Part shown: positions 53,759 to 62,953 of the stretch, piece by piece
Layout of the letters: every line of letters starts with the position of its first letter
Position numbering within the stretch: position 1 is the stretch's first letter
DNA from: SAR86 cluster bacterium SAR86E
Lineage (GTDB): Bacteria > Pseudomonadota > Gammaproteobacteria > Magnimaribacterales > D2472
Reading direction: 5' to 3'
Assembly: GCA_000307935.1 (NCBI GenBank)
Contig: AMWX01000012.1
Location: 124,001 to 188,000 of the forward strand
Length of the DNA stretch: 64,000 nt
Made by a program: the position numbers and the translations under genes
The notes under the pieces: model-generated
Database searches by the model: none
What the model saw: only the letters and a program-made list of their open reading frames with translations
Told to the model about the DNA's origin: nothing

Positions 53759-55150
53759 TTAGTCTTTAAATTCTGCGACTATTTGGCCGATAGATTCTTT
53801 TGCGTCACCAAATAACATTCTGGTGTTTTCTTTAAAAAATAAAGGATTTTGCACCCCAGCAAAACCTGAGGACATTGATCTTTTGAGGACAAAAACTGTT
53901 TTTGCATTGTGTACTTCTATGATTGGCATTCCGTAAATTGGACTTCCTTCCTCTTCAGTCGCAGAAGGGTTAACTACATCGTTAGCACCAATCACTATCG
54001 CAACATCTATAGTATCCATAGATGGATTTACATCATCAGGCTCAGCAAGCAGATCATAAGATACATTTGCTTCTGCTAGTAGAACATTCATGTGGCCAGG
54101 CATGCGTCCTGCAACAGGATGAATTCCATATTTTACTTCTGTACCATTCTCCTCAAGCAGTTCTCCCATTTCTCTAACAACATGTTGAGCTTGAGCTACT
54201 GCCATACCGTACCCAGGAACCACCAATACACTTGATGCATTTTCTAAAATTAAATATGCATCATCAGCAGTAATGGGTTTAACTTCACCCTGCTCCTCAG
54301 CAGCGCCTGATTGAGCAGACGATGCATATCCCACAAATAGAATATTTGTGATAGTTCTATTCATGGCCTTGGCCATTATGATAGTTAAAATTAATCCACT
54401 AGCTCCAACAAGAGATCCAGCAACAATAAGTACATTATTTAACAATAATAAGCCTGCAAAAGCTGCTGCAATACCGGAGAGTGAATTAAGCAAAGATATA
54501 ACAACAGGCATATCACCACCACCAATTGGCATCACAAATCCAATGCCAGCAATTAATGTTATGCCTAAGAATATTAAAAAATAGGATGGGACTTGAGGAA
54601 CAAACTGAGAAATTGAAGGCTCGGCAATTACATAGATTAATGCCGGCATACTCAAGTAAAAGAAAGATATGAAAATATTTGTAATTATTGAGCCTTTACC
54701 GAGCTTTAATTTTTCAGATAGTTTTCCATACGCAATCAAGGAGCCTGAAAAAGTTATGCCTCCAATATAAATAGTTAACATGATTAACACATGCTGGAAG
54801 ACAGAGTTGCTTGGTTCGTTGAAGGATGACCATGCAATTAAAAATGTTGCCAAACCACCGAAACCATTAAACAAAGCTACCATTTCTGGAATAGCGGTCA
54901 TCTTTACTTTCAGAGCAATAATTGAGCCTATTAGGCCACCAAATAAAATACCAGCAAGAATAATTTTGAGGTCAATTTCTAAACTTAAACAAGTAACTCC
55001 AACCGCAGAGAACATAGCAAGGGCAGATAGATAATTTCCCTTGACTGCCGTAGCTTCCTTGCCAAGCATCTTAATGCCCAGAATGAACATTACAGAGGAA
55101 ACAATGTAAACAATATTTTGGATGACTTGGATGTTAGTTATATTTTCCAT
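53759..55150 (-). CDS. pntB: NAD(P) transhydrogenase subunit beta
   Basis: A 463-residue subunit with about nine membrane helices (dII) followed by the cytoplasmic NADP-binding domain dIII (about 290-463), marked by VVPGYGMAVAQAQHVVREM, HPVAGRMPGHMNVLLAEANV and IVIGANDVVNP. Together with the two alpha subunits it uses the proton gradient to reduce NADP with NADH. Last gene of the operon. Confidence 0.96.
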   Translation of the reverse strand: MENITNIQVIQNIVYIVSSVMFILGIKMLGKEATAVKGNYLSALAMFSAVGVTCLSLEIDLKIILAGILFGGLIGSIIALKVKMTAIPEMVALFNGFGGLATFLIAWSSFNEPSNSVFQHVLIMLTIYIGGITFSGSLIAYGKLSEKLKLGKGSIITNIFISFFYLSMPALIYVIAEPSISQFVPQVPSYFLIFLGITLIAGIGFVMPIGGGDMPVVISLLNSLSGIAAAFAGLLLLNNVLIVAGSLVGASGLILTIIMAKAMNRTITNILFVGYASSAQSGAAEEQGEVKPITADDAYLILENASSVLVVPGYGMAVAQAQHVVREMGELLEENGTEVKYGIHPVAGRMPGHMNVLLAEANVSYDLLAEPDDVNPSMDTIDVAIVIGANDVVNPSATEEEGSPIYGMPIIEVHNAKTVFVLKRSMSSGFAGVQNPLFFKENTRMLFGDAKESIGQIVAEFKD

Positions 55151-55154
55151 TTTT

Positions 55155-55427
55155 TTATTTCTTCTTAAACATGCTTAACATTCTGTTTGTAACTAAATAA
55201 CCGCCAAATACATTTATAGAAGCAAATAAAATAGCGCCAAAAGCTAAAATGTCCTGCATTTGGCCGGCGCTTGACAGCATTAAAGCACCAACTAACGCGA
55301 TTCCAGAAATAGCATTAGCACCTGACATTAGGGGTGTATGAAGAGTACTTGGAACTTTTGAAATTAGCTCCAAACCTAAAAAAATAGACAACAATAGAAC
55401 AAATCCTAGCAAAATATACATTTCCAT
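55155..55427 (-). CDS. pntAB: NAD(P) transhydrogenase subunit alpha, membrane part
   Basis: A 90-residue protein with about three membrane helices (ILLGFVLLLSIFLGLELIS; TPLMSGANAISGIALVGAL), equal to the C-terminal dII part of E. coli PntA. Here it is a separate gene, as in Rhodospirillum-type transhydrogenases. It overlaps pntA1 by one base (TAATG) and ends four bases before pntB. Confidence 0.93.
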   Translation of the reverse strand: MEMYILLGFVLLLSIFLGLELISKVPSTLHTPLMSGANAISGIALVGALMLSSAGQMQDILAFGAILFASINVFGGYLVTNRMLSMFKKK

Positions 55428-56548
55428 TATGCAAACCTCTCATTCATTATTTTTCCTTCGTATGCAAGGACACTGCTTTGAATAACTTCATCTTCAAAAT
55501 CAAAACTAAGGGCATGAGATTCTTCATCATAAAAATCTGTGATCCAATTAATAATATTATTTGAGAGAGCAAAAGAAGCATGTGAGGAAACCTTTGAAGC
55601 TAAATATGAGATACCAACAACTTTTACACCGTTAATATCTACAACCTCATCTAGAACAGAGCCTTCAACATTCCCACCGGTTTCTACAGCCATATCAAGG
55701 ATTACGCTTCCTGGTTTCATCTTTTTAATTGTAGCCTCATCAATAATTTTAGGAGCTGGCCTTCCAAAGATTTGAGCTGTTGTAATCACAATATCTGATC
55801 TTTCGCAGACTAGGCTTTGAAGTTCTTTCTGCTTAGATATTTGTTCGGGAGTTAGTTCTTTTGCGTAACCTTGATCAGTTTGGCCAGTATCACCTAAATC
55901 AATTTTTACAAACTTTGCACCAAGTGATTTAACTTGTTCCTCCACAACATCACGAGTATCAAATGCTTCAACTCTGGCACCCAACCTTTTAGCTGTTGCG
56001 ATAGCTTGCAACCCTGCAACGCCAACACCAATAACAAACACTTTAGCTGGTTTAAGTGTTCCAGCTGCAGTCATCATCATCGGAAGAGCTGAAGACAGAT
56101 GCTGGGCAGCCTCTAAAACAGCTGCATAACCTGCAAGGTTTGCCTGTGAACTTAATACATCCATTTTTTGAGCTCTAGTTATTCTTGGTATGAATTCCAT
56201 GCTCACGGCATTAATCTTTGATTGATTTAATGCTTTAAGTTCATCGCCAGAGTGAAATGGATCCAACATCCCTAAAACAGTAGATCCAGCTTGCACCCTA
56301 TTCGATTCGTCAGTGGTAAGTGAGGAAGGAGTAATTATAAGATTGCCCTTTGCAAGACATTCTTCCCTAGATATTGCCTTTAATCCTAGATCAATAAAAA
56401 CTTGATCAGGAATATTAATGCCATCTCCAATGCCTGATTCAAATGAAAATGTTATTCCTTGAAGATTTACGATCTTGCCAACTGTATCGGGATGAATTAC
56501 AGAGCGGAGATCTCTTGAGTCGGGAGATTTTAAGGCAACTATATGCAT
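55427..56548 (-). CDS. pntAA: NAD(P) transhydrogenase subunit alpha, NAD-binding part
   Basis: A 373-residue soluble dI subunit that binds NADH. Marks: MDVLSSQANLAGYAAVLEAA, the dinucleotide loop FVIGVGVAGLQAIATAKRLGA (shown in part) and VEAFDTRDVVEEQVKSLGAKF. First gene of pntAA-pntAB-pntB. A good promoter precedes it on the minus strand. Confidence 0.94.
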   Translation of the reverse strand: MHIVALKSPDSRDLRSVIHPDTVGKIVNLQGITFSFESGIGDGINIPDQVFIDLGLKAISREECLAKGNLIITPSSLTTDESNRVQAGSTVLGMLDPFHSGDELKALNQSKINAVSMEFIPRITRAQKMDVLSSQANLAGYAAVLEAAQHLSSALPMMMTAAGTLKPAKVFVIGVGVAGLQAIATAKRLGARVEAFDTRDVVEEQVKSLGAKFVKIDLGDTGQTDQGYAKELTPEQISKQKELQSLVCERSDIVITTAQIFGRPAPKIIDEATIKKMKPGSVILDMAVETGGNVEGSVLDEVVDINGVKVVGISYLASKVSSHASFALSNNIINWITDFYDEESHALSFDFEDEVIQSSVLAYEGKIMNERFA

Positions 56549-56576
56549 TTAACTTAATTTAAAAAACTTGTAGTAC

Positions 56577-56605
56577 ATTGCAATTTATTTAAAAGACATT
56601 GTCAA
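56577..56605 (-). promoter_or_regulatory. pnt operon promoter with overlapping palindrome
   Basis: TTGACA (56600-56605, consensus -35) and TGCAAT (56577-56582) are 17 bases apart on the minus strand, about 28 bases before pntAA. The -35 lies inside the palindrome ACATTG-T-CAATGT (56596-56608), which may be an operator. Confidence 0.5.
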
Positions 56606-56642
56606 TGTTTAATAAAAATACTTTAAAAATAGGCTTATATAA

Positions 56643-56667
56643 TAAAAAATATTGTAGTTAAGCTACA
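56643..56667 (-). terminator. Terminator-like hairpin after SDR gene
   Basis: TGTAG/CTACA stem with a 5-base loop followed on the minus strand by a run of six T, just downstream of the SDR stop at 56684. The stem is short. Confidence 0.45.
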
Positions 56668-56683
56668 TGATTTTTAAAAATTT

Positions 56684-57448
56684 CTATAAATTTAGGCTGG
56701 CACCACCATCCACTGTTACTAATTGTCCTGTCACAAGTTCACTTTTTTCAATTAAATTAACTATTACCTCAGCAACAGATTCAGGAGTACAAGTTTGCTT
56801 TAAAGGTGTTGTTGTTTGCACTCGCAATTTAACTGCTTCATACATCTCAGGGCCCATTCCTTTTTTTAACCATTCTCCCTCGATAAAACCAGGACAAACA
56901 GCATTCACTCTTATCGGGCCCAAATTTCTTGCCATAGATAAAGTCATTGTGTTTAAAGCGCCTTTTGAGGAGGCGTAAGCAAGTGAGCTTCCAATACCCT
57001 TTAGGCCAGCTATTGACGATACGTTAACAACGCAAGAATTTGCAGCGCTTAAAAGATGTTCTTTTGCAGCTTTCACCATTTGAAATGGTCCTACTACATT
57101 AACACCATATATGTATTGGAAGTCATCAGCGTCAAGACTGTTTAAATCTGAATGATCCCAAGCAAATTTTGTTGTGCCAGCATTATTAACTAGAGCATCA
57201 ATTCTGCCCCACTTTTCAACAGCCATATTAATCGTGGCTTTGCAGTCAGTATCTTTTGCAACATCTGCTTGCAATGCGACAACCTCCGCTATTTTACTTG
57301 AGCATTTTTTTGCCACTATCTCAGCCTCTGCTAAAGAAGAAGAACATGTAATTAGCACATTCCACCCATTCTCTGAAAGCATTTTTGCTGTGGCAGCACC
57401 GACTCCTCTGCTTCCACCTGTAACAATAGCAACTGGTTTTTCTGACAT
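56684..57448 (-). CDS. SDR-family oxidoreductase
   Basis: A 254-residue classical SDR with all active-site elements: VTGGSRGVGAATA (cofactor loop), NNAG (about 90-93), VVNVSSIAGLKG (Ser), YASSKGALNT (Tyr/Lys) and the end TGQLVTVDGGASL. It probably reduces or oxidises a hydroxy/keto group with NAD(P)H; the substrate is not evident. GGAAG precedes the ATG. It is divergent from ubiG and is not obviously part of the pnt operon. Confidence 0.85.
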   Translation of the reverse strand: MSEKPVAIVTGGSRGVGAATAKMLSENGWNVLITCSSSLAEAEIVAKKCSSKIAEVVALQADVAKDTDCKATINMAVEKWGRIDALVNNAGTTKFAWDHSDLNSLDADDFQYIYGVNVVGPFQMVKAAKEHLLSAANSCVVNVSSIAGLKGIGSSLAYASSKGALNTMTLSMARNLGPIRVNAVCPGFIEGEWLKKGMGPEMYEAVKLRVQTTTPLKQTCTPESVAEVIVNLIEKSELVTGQLVTVDGGASLNL

Positions 57449-57533
57449 ATGTTAGCTTCCTTTTAGAAAAAATAATAAACTTGCCTATTCTTACACGTGA
57501 TAATGTAATCATCCACTTTTTGAAAAGGTATTT

Positions 57534-58235
57534 ATGACTCAAAACATTGACCAACATGAAGTAAATAAATTTGCTGAAATAGCAGAGAATTGGTGGGATC
57601 CAACTGGCGATTTCAAACCTTTGCATGTTATTAATCCCTTAAGAGCAAACTATATCAATCAAAAAATATCTGTAGAGGGTTTAAAGGTTCTAGATGTTGG
57701 TTGTGGCGGAGGGCTTTTGGCGGAAGCTCTTGATGCAAAAGGGGCTAATGTTACTGCTATTGATGTAACTGAAGCTAATATAGGAGTTGCTCAACTTCAT
57801 GCAGAAAAAATGAAGCTTGAAATTGATTACAGACTTATAACTGCTGAAGAGTTGGCGGAGCAGGAAAGCGAGTCCTTTGATGTAGTTTCTTGTTTAGAAG
57901 TAATTGAACATGTTCCTGATCCGGGTCAACTAATTAAAGCATGTTCAGATCTTTTAAAACCAAATGGTCAAATGTTTCTTTCAACTTTAAATAGAAATCC
58001 TAGATCGTTTGTTACAGCAATTGTTGGCGCAGAGTATATTTTTAATGTATTGCCAAAAGGAACCCACGAATGGAGCAAATTTATAAAGCCATCGGAATTA
58101 GAGAGATATATGCGAAATGCGAATATAAAATTAATTGAGAGCAAAGGGATGTTTTACAACCCAATTTTTCATACAGCAAATCTGAACAATGATTTAGGAG
58201 TAAATTATATGATGCACGGATCCAAAAATGCCTAA
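57534..58235 (+). CDS. ubiG: Ubiquinone biosynthesis O-methyltransferase
   Basis: A 233-residue SAM-dependent methyltransferase acting twice in ubiquinone synthesis. It has the UbiG opening NKFAEIAENWWDPTGDFKPL, motif I LDVGCGGGLLAEAL (about 50-63), and VSCLEVIEHVPDP. AAGG lies seven bases before the ATG. It overlaps gph by eight bases; ubiG-gph-SDR is a conserved gammaproteobacterial cluster. Confidence 0.96.
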   Translation: MTQNIDQHEVNKFAEIAENWWDPTGDFKPLHVINPLRANYINQKISVEGLKVLDVGCGGGLLAEALDAKGANVTAIDVTEANIGVAQLHAEKMKLEIDYRLITAEELAEQESESFDVVSCLEVIEHVPDPGQLIKACSDLLKPNGQMFLSTLNRNPRSFVTAIVGAEYIFNVLPKGTHEWSKFIKPSELERYMRNANIKLIESKGMFYNPIFHTANLNNDLGVNYMMHGSKNA

Positions 58236-58878
58236 AGGCGTTCTGTTTGATCTTGATGGCACTCTGTTAGATTCAGCTCCTGATTTTGTAGCAAGCTTGG
58301 ATAATTTACTGACGAAACATAATCGGCCAAAACTTGATCCAGAAATTATTAGAAGCCATGTATCTGATGGCAGCTGGAAACTAACTAGCTTGGCGTTCAA
58401 TATTGATATTTCAGATGAAAAATGTTCTGCGTTAAGAGAAGAGCTCCTTGAAGAATATGAATCCAATCTCCTAAAACATGGTGGAGCCTTTGATGGCATC
58501 GAAGAGATGTTAGCGTTATTAGAGAAGGATGATATTCCTTATGGAATAGTCACTAATAAGCCTTTACGTTTTGCTGAACCAATATTAATAAATGAACCTG
58601 TATTTCAGAATTGTAAAACGCTTATATGTCCTGATCACCTAGATGCTATTAAACCGAACCCTGAAGGAATTTTAAGAGGCTGCAAAGATTTGGGAATACA
58701 TCCAACGGAGTGTGTTTATGTTGGCGATCATGCCAAAGATATCGAGGCTGGTATAAATGCAGGAACACAAGTTGTTGGATGCTATTTTGGATATTCGCTT
58801 CAAGCGGATGATTCTGGTGAGCATATTCTTGGCGCTAATCATCCAGATGAATTATATGAATTAATTAAAAAATTATAA
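58228..58878 (+). CDS. gph: Phosphoglycolate phosphatase-type HAD hydrolase
   Basis: A 216-residue HAD phosphatase: motif I FDLDGTLLDS (nucleophile Asp near residue 8), motif II VTNKPLR, and motif III/IV KPNPEG and YVGDHAKDIEAG. Next to ubiG such proteins (Gph/MupP type) dephosphorylate phosphoglycolate or MurNAc-6-phosphate; the choice cannot be made here. It lies two bases before the next SDR gene. Confidence 0.85.
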   Translation: MPKGVLFDLDGTLLDSAPDFVASLDNLLTKHNRPKLDPEIIRSHVSDGSWKLTSLAFNIDISDEKCSALREELLEEYESNLLKHGGAFDGIEEMLALLEKDDIPYGIVTNKPLRFAEPILINEPVFQNCKTLICPDHLDAIKPNPEGILRGCKDLGIHPTECVYVGDHAKDIEAGINAGTQVVGCYFGYSLQADDSGEHILGANHPDELYELIKKL

Positions 58879-58880
58879 GA

Positions 58881-59624
58881 ATGAATTTATCTAAAAAGAC
58901 CATACTGATCACTGGTGCAACTGATGGAATTGGCAAGGCTTTAGCAATAGAATTTTCTAAGTTAGGGGCTAACATTATTCTCTTAGGCAGAGATTCATCA
59001 AAGTTAGATACAGTTTACGATCAGCTTGAGCACTCATATGAATCCCAAAAGCATTTAATTTTGGAAGTTGATCTTGCTTTATTGAATAATGAATCAGTCC
59101 ATGAAATAGCAAGAGTCATCAATGATGAATATGAGGCATTAGACGGTATCATTAATAATGCAGCCATCTTAGGCACTATGACAACACTAAAAGATTATGA
59201 ATTGTCACGCTGGGATGAAGTAATAAATATCAACCTCAGAGCTCCATTCCTCCTTTCCAGAACACTGATACCAGCCCTTGAGGACTCACGGATGCCAAGA
59301 ATTATTTTTACTTCTTCTGGCGTCGCGGATGTTGGCAGAGCTTTTTGGGGTGCTTACTCAGTTTCTAAGTTTGGTTTAAAGGGTTTAGCAGAGATTTTTG
59401 CAAATGAGCTTGAAACAACCTCTTCAATCAAAGTATTTAATTTTGATCCTGGGGCCACCCAAACTAAAATGAGGGCATCTGCAAGACCTGCTGAAGACCC
59501 TAACACATTGAAAACTCCAAATGAACTATTAAAATGCTACCTATGGTTTTTTAGCGAAGATAGCTCTGAATCAAACAATCACTATTATAAATTTGATGAG
59601 CTATCTAAAAAAGTGAATGCCTAA
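58881..59624 (+). CDS. yciK: YciK-like SDR oxidoreductase
   Basis: A 247-residue SDR of the YciK family, which follows gph or lies near it in many gammaproteobacteria. It has TGATDGIGKALAIEF, NNAAILGTM, FTSSGVADVGRAFWGAY with SVSKFGLKGL (Tyr-x3-Lys across the two), and a C-terminus without the usual VDGG end. Its substrate is unknown. It converges on rluB with 24 bases between stops. Confidence 0.78.
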   Translation: MNLSKKTILITGATDGIGKALAIEFSKLGANIILLGRDSSKLDTVYDQLEHSYESQKHLILEVDLALLNNESVHEIARVINDEYEALDGIINNAAILGTMTTLKDYELSRWDEVININLRAPFLLSRTLIPALEDSRMPRIIFTSSGVADVGRAFWGAYSVSKFGLKGLAEIFANELETTSSIKVFNFDPGATQTKMRASARPAEDPNTLKTPNELLKCYLWFFSEDSSESNNHYYKFDELSKKVNA

Positions 59625-59648
59625 CACTGCTAAAAATTAAGAACTTTT

Positions 59649-60371
59649 TCACTTTCCATAATTTTGTAGCTCTTTGATCTGAGATTCTGTTAAGTTCATG
59701 CATGAACCCTCCCTAAGAGTTGAGGGCAAAAAAATTGGGCCTATTCTTACTCTCTTCAGCCTGCTTACTTCTAAATCTTGAGATTCAAAAAGTTTTCTAA
59801 CTTCACGATTTTTTCCTGTGAGCATGCAAACTGAAAACCATTGATTAGTGCTTTGCTTTTCTCCAGGCACAATATCTGAAAATTTATAAATCTCATTTTC
59901 AACTTTGATACCAGATAGCATATTTTTCTTCTTTTGCTCATTGAAGTGGCCTCTAGCTCGAACAAGATATTCCCTATCAATTTCAAATGAGGGATGCATA
60001 AGTTGGTGAGCCATGCCTCCATCATTGGTAAAGAGCATCAAGCCGGAAGTATTTATATCAAGTCTTCCAACTGCAATCCAATCGGGTTCATTTTCAACTT
60101 TTGGCAAAAAATCAAATACGAGTTTAATTTTCTTGTCATCTTTCTTTGAGGATAAAACTCCACGGGGCTTATTCAGCATAACAACTTTTAATTCAGCGCT
60201 CTTTAATACTATTTTTTGGTTATCAAAAACCACTTCGTCAGCTTCAGAGACTTTTGCCCCTAAAGAGGCTACTGTGCCATTGACGTAAACTTTTTTATCT
60301 TTGATTAATTGCTCACATGAGCGCCTTGAACCCAATCCAGCTTGAGCCAAAAATTTCTGCAGTCGCAGCAT
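59649..60371 (-). CDS. rluB: 23S rRNA pseudouridine synthase, RluB-type
   Basis: A 240-residue RsuA/RluB-family enzyme. The N-terminal S4 domain is LQKFLAQAGLGSRRSCEQLI; the catalytic motif is VGRLDINTSGLMLFTNDG with the nucleophile Asp, followed by HPSFEIDREYLVRARG. It lies downstream of scpA-scpB, the usual place for rluB. RluB proper targets U2605 of 23S rRNA in E. coli; RluE/RluF-like function is less likely given the context. Confidence 0.9.
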   Translation of the reverse strand: MLRLQKFLAQAGLGSRRSCEQLIKDKKVYVNGTVASLGAKVSEADEVVFDNQKIVLKSAELKVVMLNKPRGVLSSKKDDKKIKLVFDFLPKVENEPDWIAVGRLDINTSGLMLFTNDGGMAHQLMHPSFEIDREYLVRARGHFNEQKKKNMLSGIKVENEIYKFSDIVPGEKQSTNQWFSVCMLTGKNREVRKLFESQDLEVSRLKRVRIGPIFLPSTLREGSCMNLTESQIKELQNYGK

Positions 60372-60374
60372 TAA

Positions 60375-60938
60375 TTATCCTACTTCTAATTGATCCAAAG
60401 CCTCTTCCGCTGACAATGCCTCAGGTAATGGCGGTAAATCATTAATAGATTTAAGATTGAGATCATTTAAAAATGTTTTTGTTGTTTCGTATAGGGCTGG
60501 ACGACCTGGAGCATCACGATAACCAGAAACTTTAATCCATTCTCTATCAAGCAGTGACCGGATGATTTGCGTGCTAACGCTTACACCCCTAATATCTTCA
60601 ATATCACCTCTGGTAACAGGTTGTTTATATGCAATGATGGAAACTGTCTCCATAAATGCTTTGGAAATTCTATTGGTGGTATCATTCCAAAGTGGATATA
60701 AACAGTCGCCATATTCCTCTTTTATTTGCATCCTAAAACCCGAAGCAACCTCTTTGATCTCAATAGAGCTCTCTTCATACCTTGCCTCTAAAGAATTAAG
60801 TGCTATTTTAATTGAAGGAAGATCTATATCTAGGTTCTGAGATCCCAAAAGCGTTTTTATTTCAGATAAACGTATGGGCCTCCCTGCGCCAAATAAAATT
60901 GATTCAATAATATTGGTTAGGTTTTCAATATTAGTCAT
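60375..60938 (-). CDS. scpB: Segregation and condensation protein B
   Basis: A 187-residue ScpB with tandem winged helices: LTNIIESILFGAGRPIRLSEI at the N-terminus, and the conserved ETVSIIAYKQPVTRGDIEDIRGV (quoted in part) with a following RSLLDREWIKVSGYRDAPGRP. It is the kite subunit of the SMC-ScpAB condensin. It starts directly after the scpA stop and ends three bases before rluB. Confidence 0.94.
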   Translation of the reverse strand: MTNIENLTNIIESILFGAGRPIRLSEIKTLLGSQNLDIDLPSIKIALNSLEARYEESSIEIKEVASGFRMQIKEEYGDCLYPLWNDTTNRISKAFMETVSIIAYKQPVTRGDIEDIRGVSVSTQIIRSLLDREWIKVSGYRDAPGRPALYETTKTFLNDLNLKSINDLPPLPEALSAEEALDQLEVG

Positions 60939-61733
60939 CTAGTGAACTCCTCTGTTAGTGGATTTTAGATAAAGTTGATTTGAATCTTGATTTTGAATTA
61001 GTTCAACATGACCATCCTTTGCTAGGTCTAGTGAGGCCAACAGTGACACAACAACTCCTTGCTTGCCCTCTTCTTTTTGATACGTTTGGAAAAATTGAAT
61101 TACATTTCTTTTGTTTAGAATAGATAGAATCAGGGCAATCCTATCCTGGGTGGATAATTCTTCAAAATGTATTTCGTGATGAGCAGAAAATTTCGGCCGA
61201 GTTGAGACCTCATGAAATATTTCAGAAAGCTCTTTTGCAGAGATTTCTACTGGTGCTTCTTGATCTTTGAATCTTGGCAATGATGTTGTTGCAAGAAAAA
61301 AATCTCTATCAATTCTTGGGAGATTGGATATGGACTCTGACGCGCTTTTATATCTTTGATATTCTTGCAAACGTCTTATCAGCTCAGAACGAGGGTCTTG
61401 CTCTTCCTCCTCCTCTTCAGACTGAGGAATAAGCATTCTAGATTTTATGTGAGCAAGAGTTGCTGCCATTACCAAATAATCTGCTGCAAGCTCTATTTTT
61501 AAAGCATCCATCAATTCAATATATTTGATGTATTGATCTGTAATTTCAGATATATCCAATTCAAGGATATCAATGTCTTTCTTTTGAATTAAGTACAAAA
61601 GAACATCCATGGGCCCAGAAAAATCTTCTAAATAAATTTCTAAAGCCTCTGGCGGAATAAATAAATCGTCAGGAAGTTGCGTTAAGGCTTCGCCTTTGAA
61701 TTGTGGGAATTCTAGTTGTGCTTGAGACTTCAT
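60939..61733 (-). CDS. scpA: Segregation and condensation protein A
   Basis: A 264-residue kleisin. The N-terminal FSGPMDVLLYLIQKKDIDIL and ITDQYIKYIELM are diagnostic, followed by LVMAATLAHIKSRMLIP and an acidic linker (EEEEEEQDPRSEL). The C-terminal winged helix with VVVSLLASLDLAKDG would contact SMC. Interestingly SMC-ScpAB rather than MukBEF is implied for this gammaproteobacterium. Confidence 0.94.
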   Translation of the reverse strand: MKSQAQLEFPQFKGEALTQLPDDLFIPPEALEIYLEDFSGPMDVLLYLIQKKDIDILELDISEITDQYIKYIELMDALKIELAADYLVMAATLAHIKSRMLIPQSEEEEEEQDPRSELIRRLQEYQRYKSASESISNLPRIDRDFFLATTSLPRFKDQEAPVEISAKELSEIFHEVSTRPKFSAHHEIHFEELSTQDRIALILSILNKRNVIQFFQTYQKEEGKQGVVVSLLASLDLAKDGHVELIQNQDSNQLYLKSTNRGVH

Positions 61734-61746
61734 AAGTTCAATTTAT

Positions 61747-61790
61747 ACAAGATGCTGTAATTATAAGCTCTTTTTACCACAACATCTTGT
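61747..61790. promoter_or_regulatory. Long-spaced inverted repeat between scpA and DAHP synthase genes
   Basis: ACAAGATG (61747-61754) and CATCTTGT (61783-61790) are perfect inverted arms 28 bases apart in the divergent intergenic region. It could be a paired operator or a hairpin in the scpA leader. It does not match the TyrR box. Confidence 0.3.
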
Positions 61791-61900
61791 GATTTCTAAG
61801 AAAAATGTTGATTTAATGCTGTTTGGGATGAACTCAAAAAAAAGCAAATAGAGTAATTAAATTCTACTTTTTTAATTTAATTGCATTAATATTTGGCTTT

Positions 61901-62953
61901 ATGGAATCCATTTACCACACAGACAATACTAGAATTGTTGAGAAATTTGATCTTATTACCCCCAATGATGTAATTGAGGCTCACCCTCTAACCGAAGAAA
62001 TTGCACAGTTAGTTTATGGAACTAGAAATGAAATCAGTCAAATCCTTCATGGAAAAGATGATCGTTTAATAGTGATATGTGGTCCTTGCTCTATTCACGA
62101 TCCTAAGTCCGCTCTTGAATATGCTCATCTTTTAAAAGAAGCAAGAGACTCGTTTAATTCTAACCTTCTTGTAATCATGCGAGTTTATTTTGAAAAACCA
62201 AGAACAACTGTTGGTTGGAAAGGTTTAATCAATGATCCAGATATTGACGAAAGCTATGACGCAAATAAAGGATTAATGCTTGCAAGAAAAATCTTAAAAG
62301 ATATTACTGAACTTGGATTGCCCGTTGGGACTGAATTCTTAGACCCTATCTCTCCTCAGTATGTTGCTGACTTAATTTCTTGGGGAGCAATTGGAGCCAG
62401 AACAGCTGAAAGTCAATCTCACAGAGAGCTGGCCTCAGGAATATCATGCCCAATCGGAATTAAAAATGGTACAACAGGAGCTTTGAAGCCAGCAATCGAT
62501 GGCATTCAAGCTGCAAACCACCCTCATGTATTCTTTTCAAATACAAAGGATGGTCGAGTTTCAATATATAAAACATCTGGAAATTCTGATTCTCATATCA
62601 TTTTACGTGGTGGCAAAGAGCCAAATTTTTCTCGTGATGCTATAGAGCAGACTAGAATTGCTTTGACTGAAGCAGATGTCAATGAGTCGATAATGGTTGA
62701 TGCCAGCCATGGGAATAGTCAAAAGCAATTTAAGAAACAAATAGAAGTTGTTGAAGATTTAAGCAATCAAATTGGCGATGGAAACTCTGCAATTCGAGGA
62801 TTAATGCTTGAAAGTCATCTGATTGAGGGCAACCAAAGTATTACAGATAATCTGACCTATGGACAGAGCATTACTGATGCATGTATGAATTGGGCAGATA
62901 CCTTGGATTGCTTGAAAAATGCAAGTGAAGCCGTGCAAAAGAGGCGAGGATAA
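61901..62953 (+). CDS. 3-deoxy-7-phosphoheptulonate (DAHP) synthase, class I
   Basis: A 350-residue AroF/AroG/AroH-type enzyme joining PEP and erythrose-4-phosphate, first step of the shikimate pathway. It has IVICGPCSIHDPKSALEYA, FEKPRTTVGWKGLINDP, GTEFLDPISPQY, and the KNGTTGALKPAIDG and DASHGNSQKQ motifs. The isozyme type (Phe, Tyr or Trp sensitive) cannot be told. No Shine-Dalgarno is visible. It is co-oriented with, and three bases or less from, the DnaT-like gene. Confidence 0.95.
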   Translation: MESIYHTDNTRIVEKFDLITPNDVIEAHPLTEEIAQLVYGTRNEISQILHGKDDRLIVICGPCSIHDPKSALEYAHLLKEARDSFNSNLLVIMRVYFEKPRTTVGWKGLINDPDIDESYDANKGLMLARKILKDITELGLPVGTEFLDPISPQYVADLISWGAIGARTAESQSHRELASGISCPIGIKNGTTGALKPAIDGIQAANHPHVFFSNTKDGRVSIYKTSGNSDSHIILRGGKEPNFSRDAIEQTRIALTEADVNESIMVDASHGNSQKQFKKQIEVVEDLSNQIGDGNSAIRGLMLESHLIEGNQSITDNLTYGQSITDACMNWADTLDCLKNASEAVQKRRG

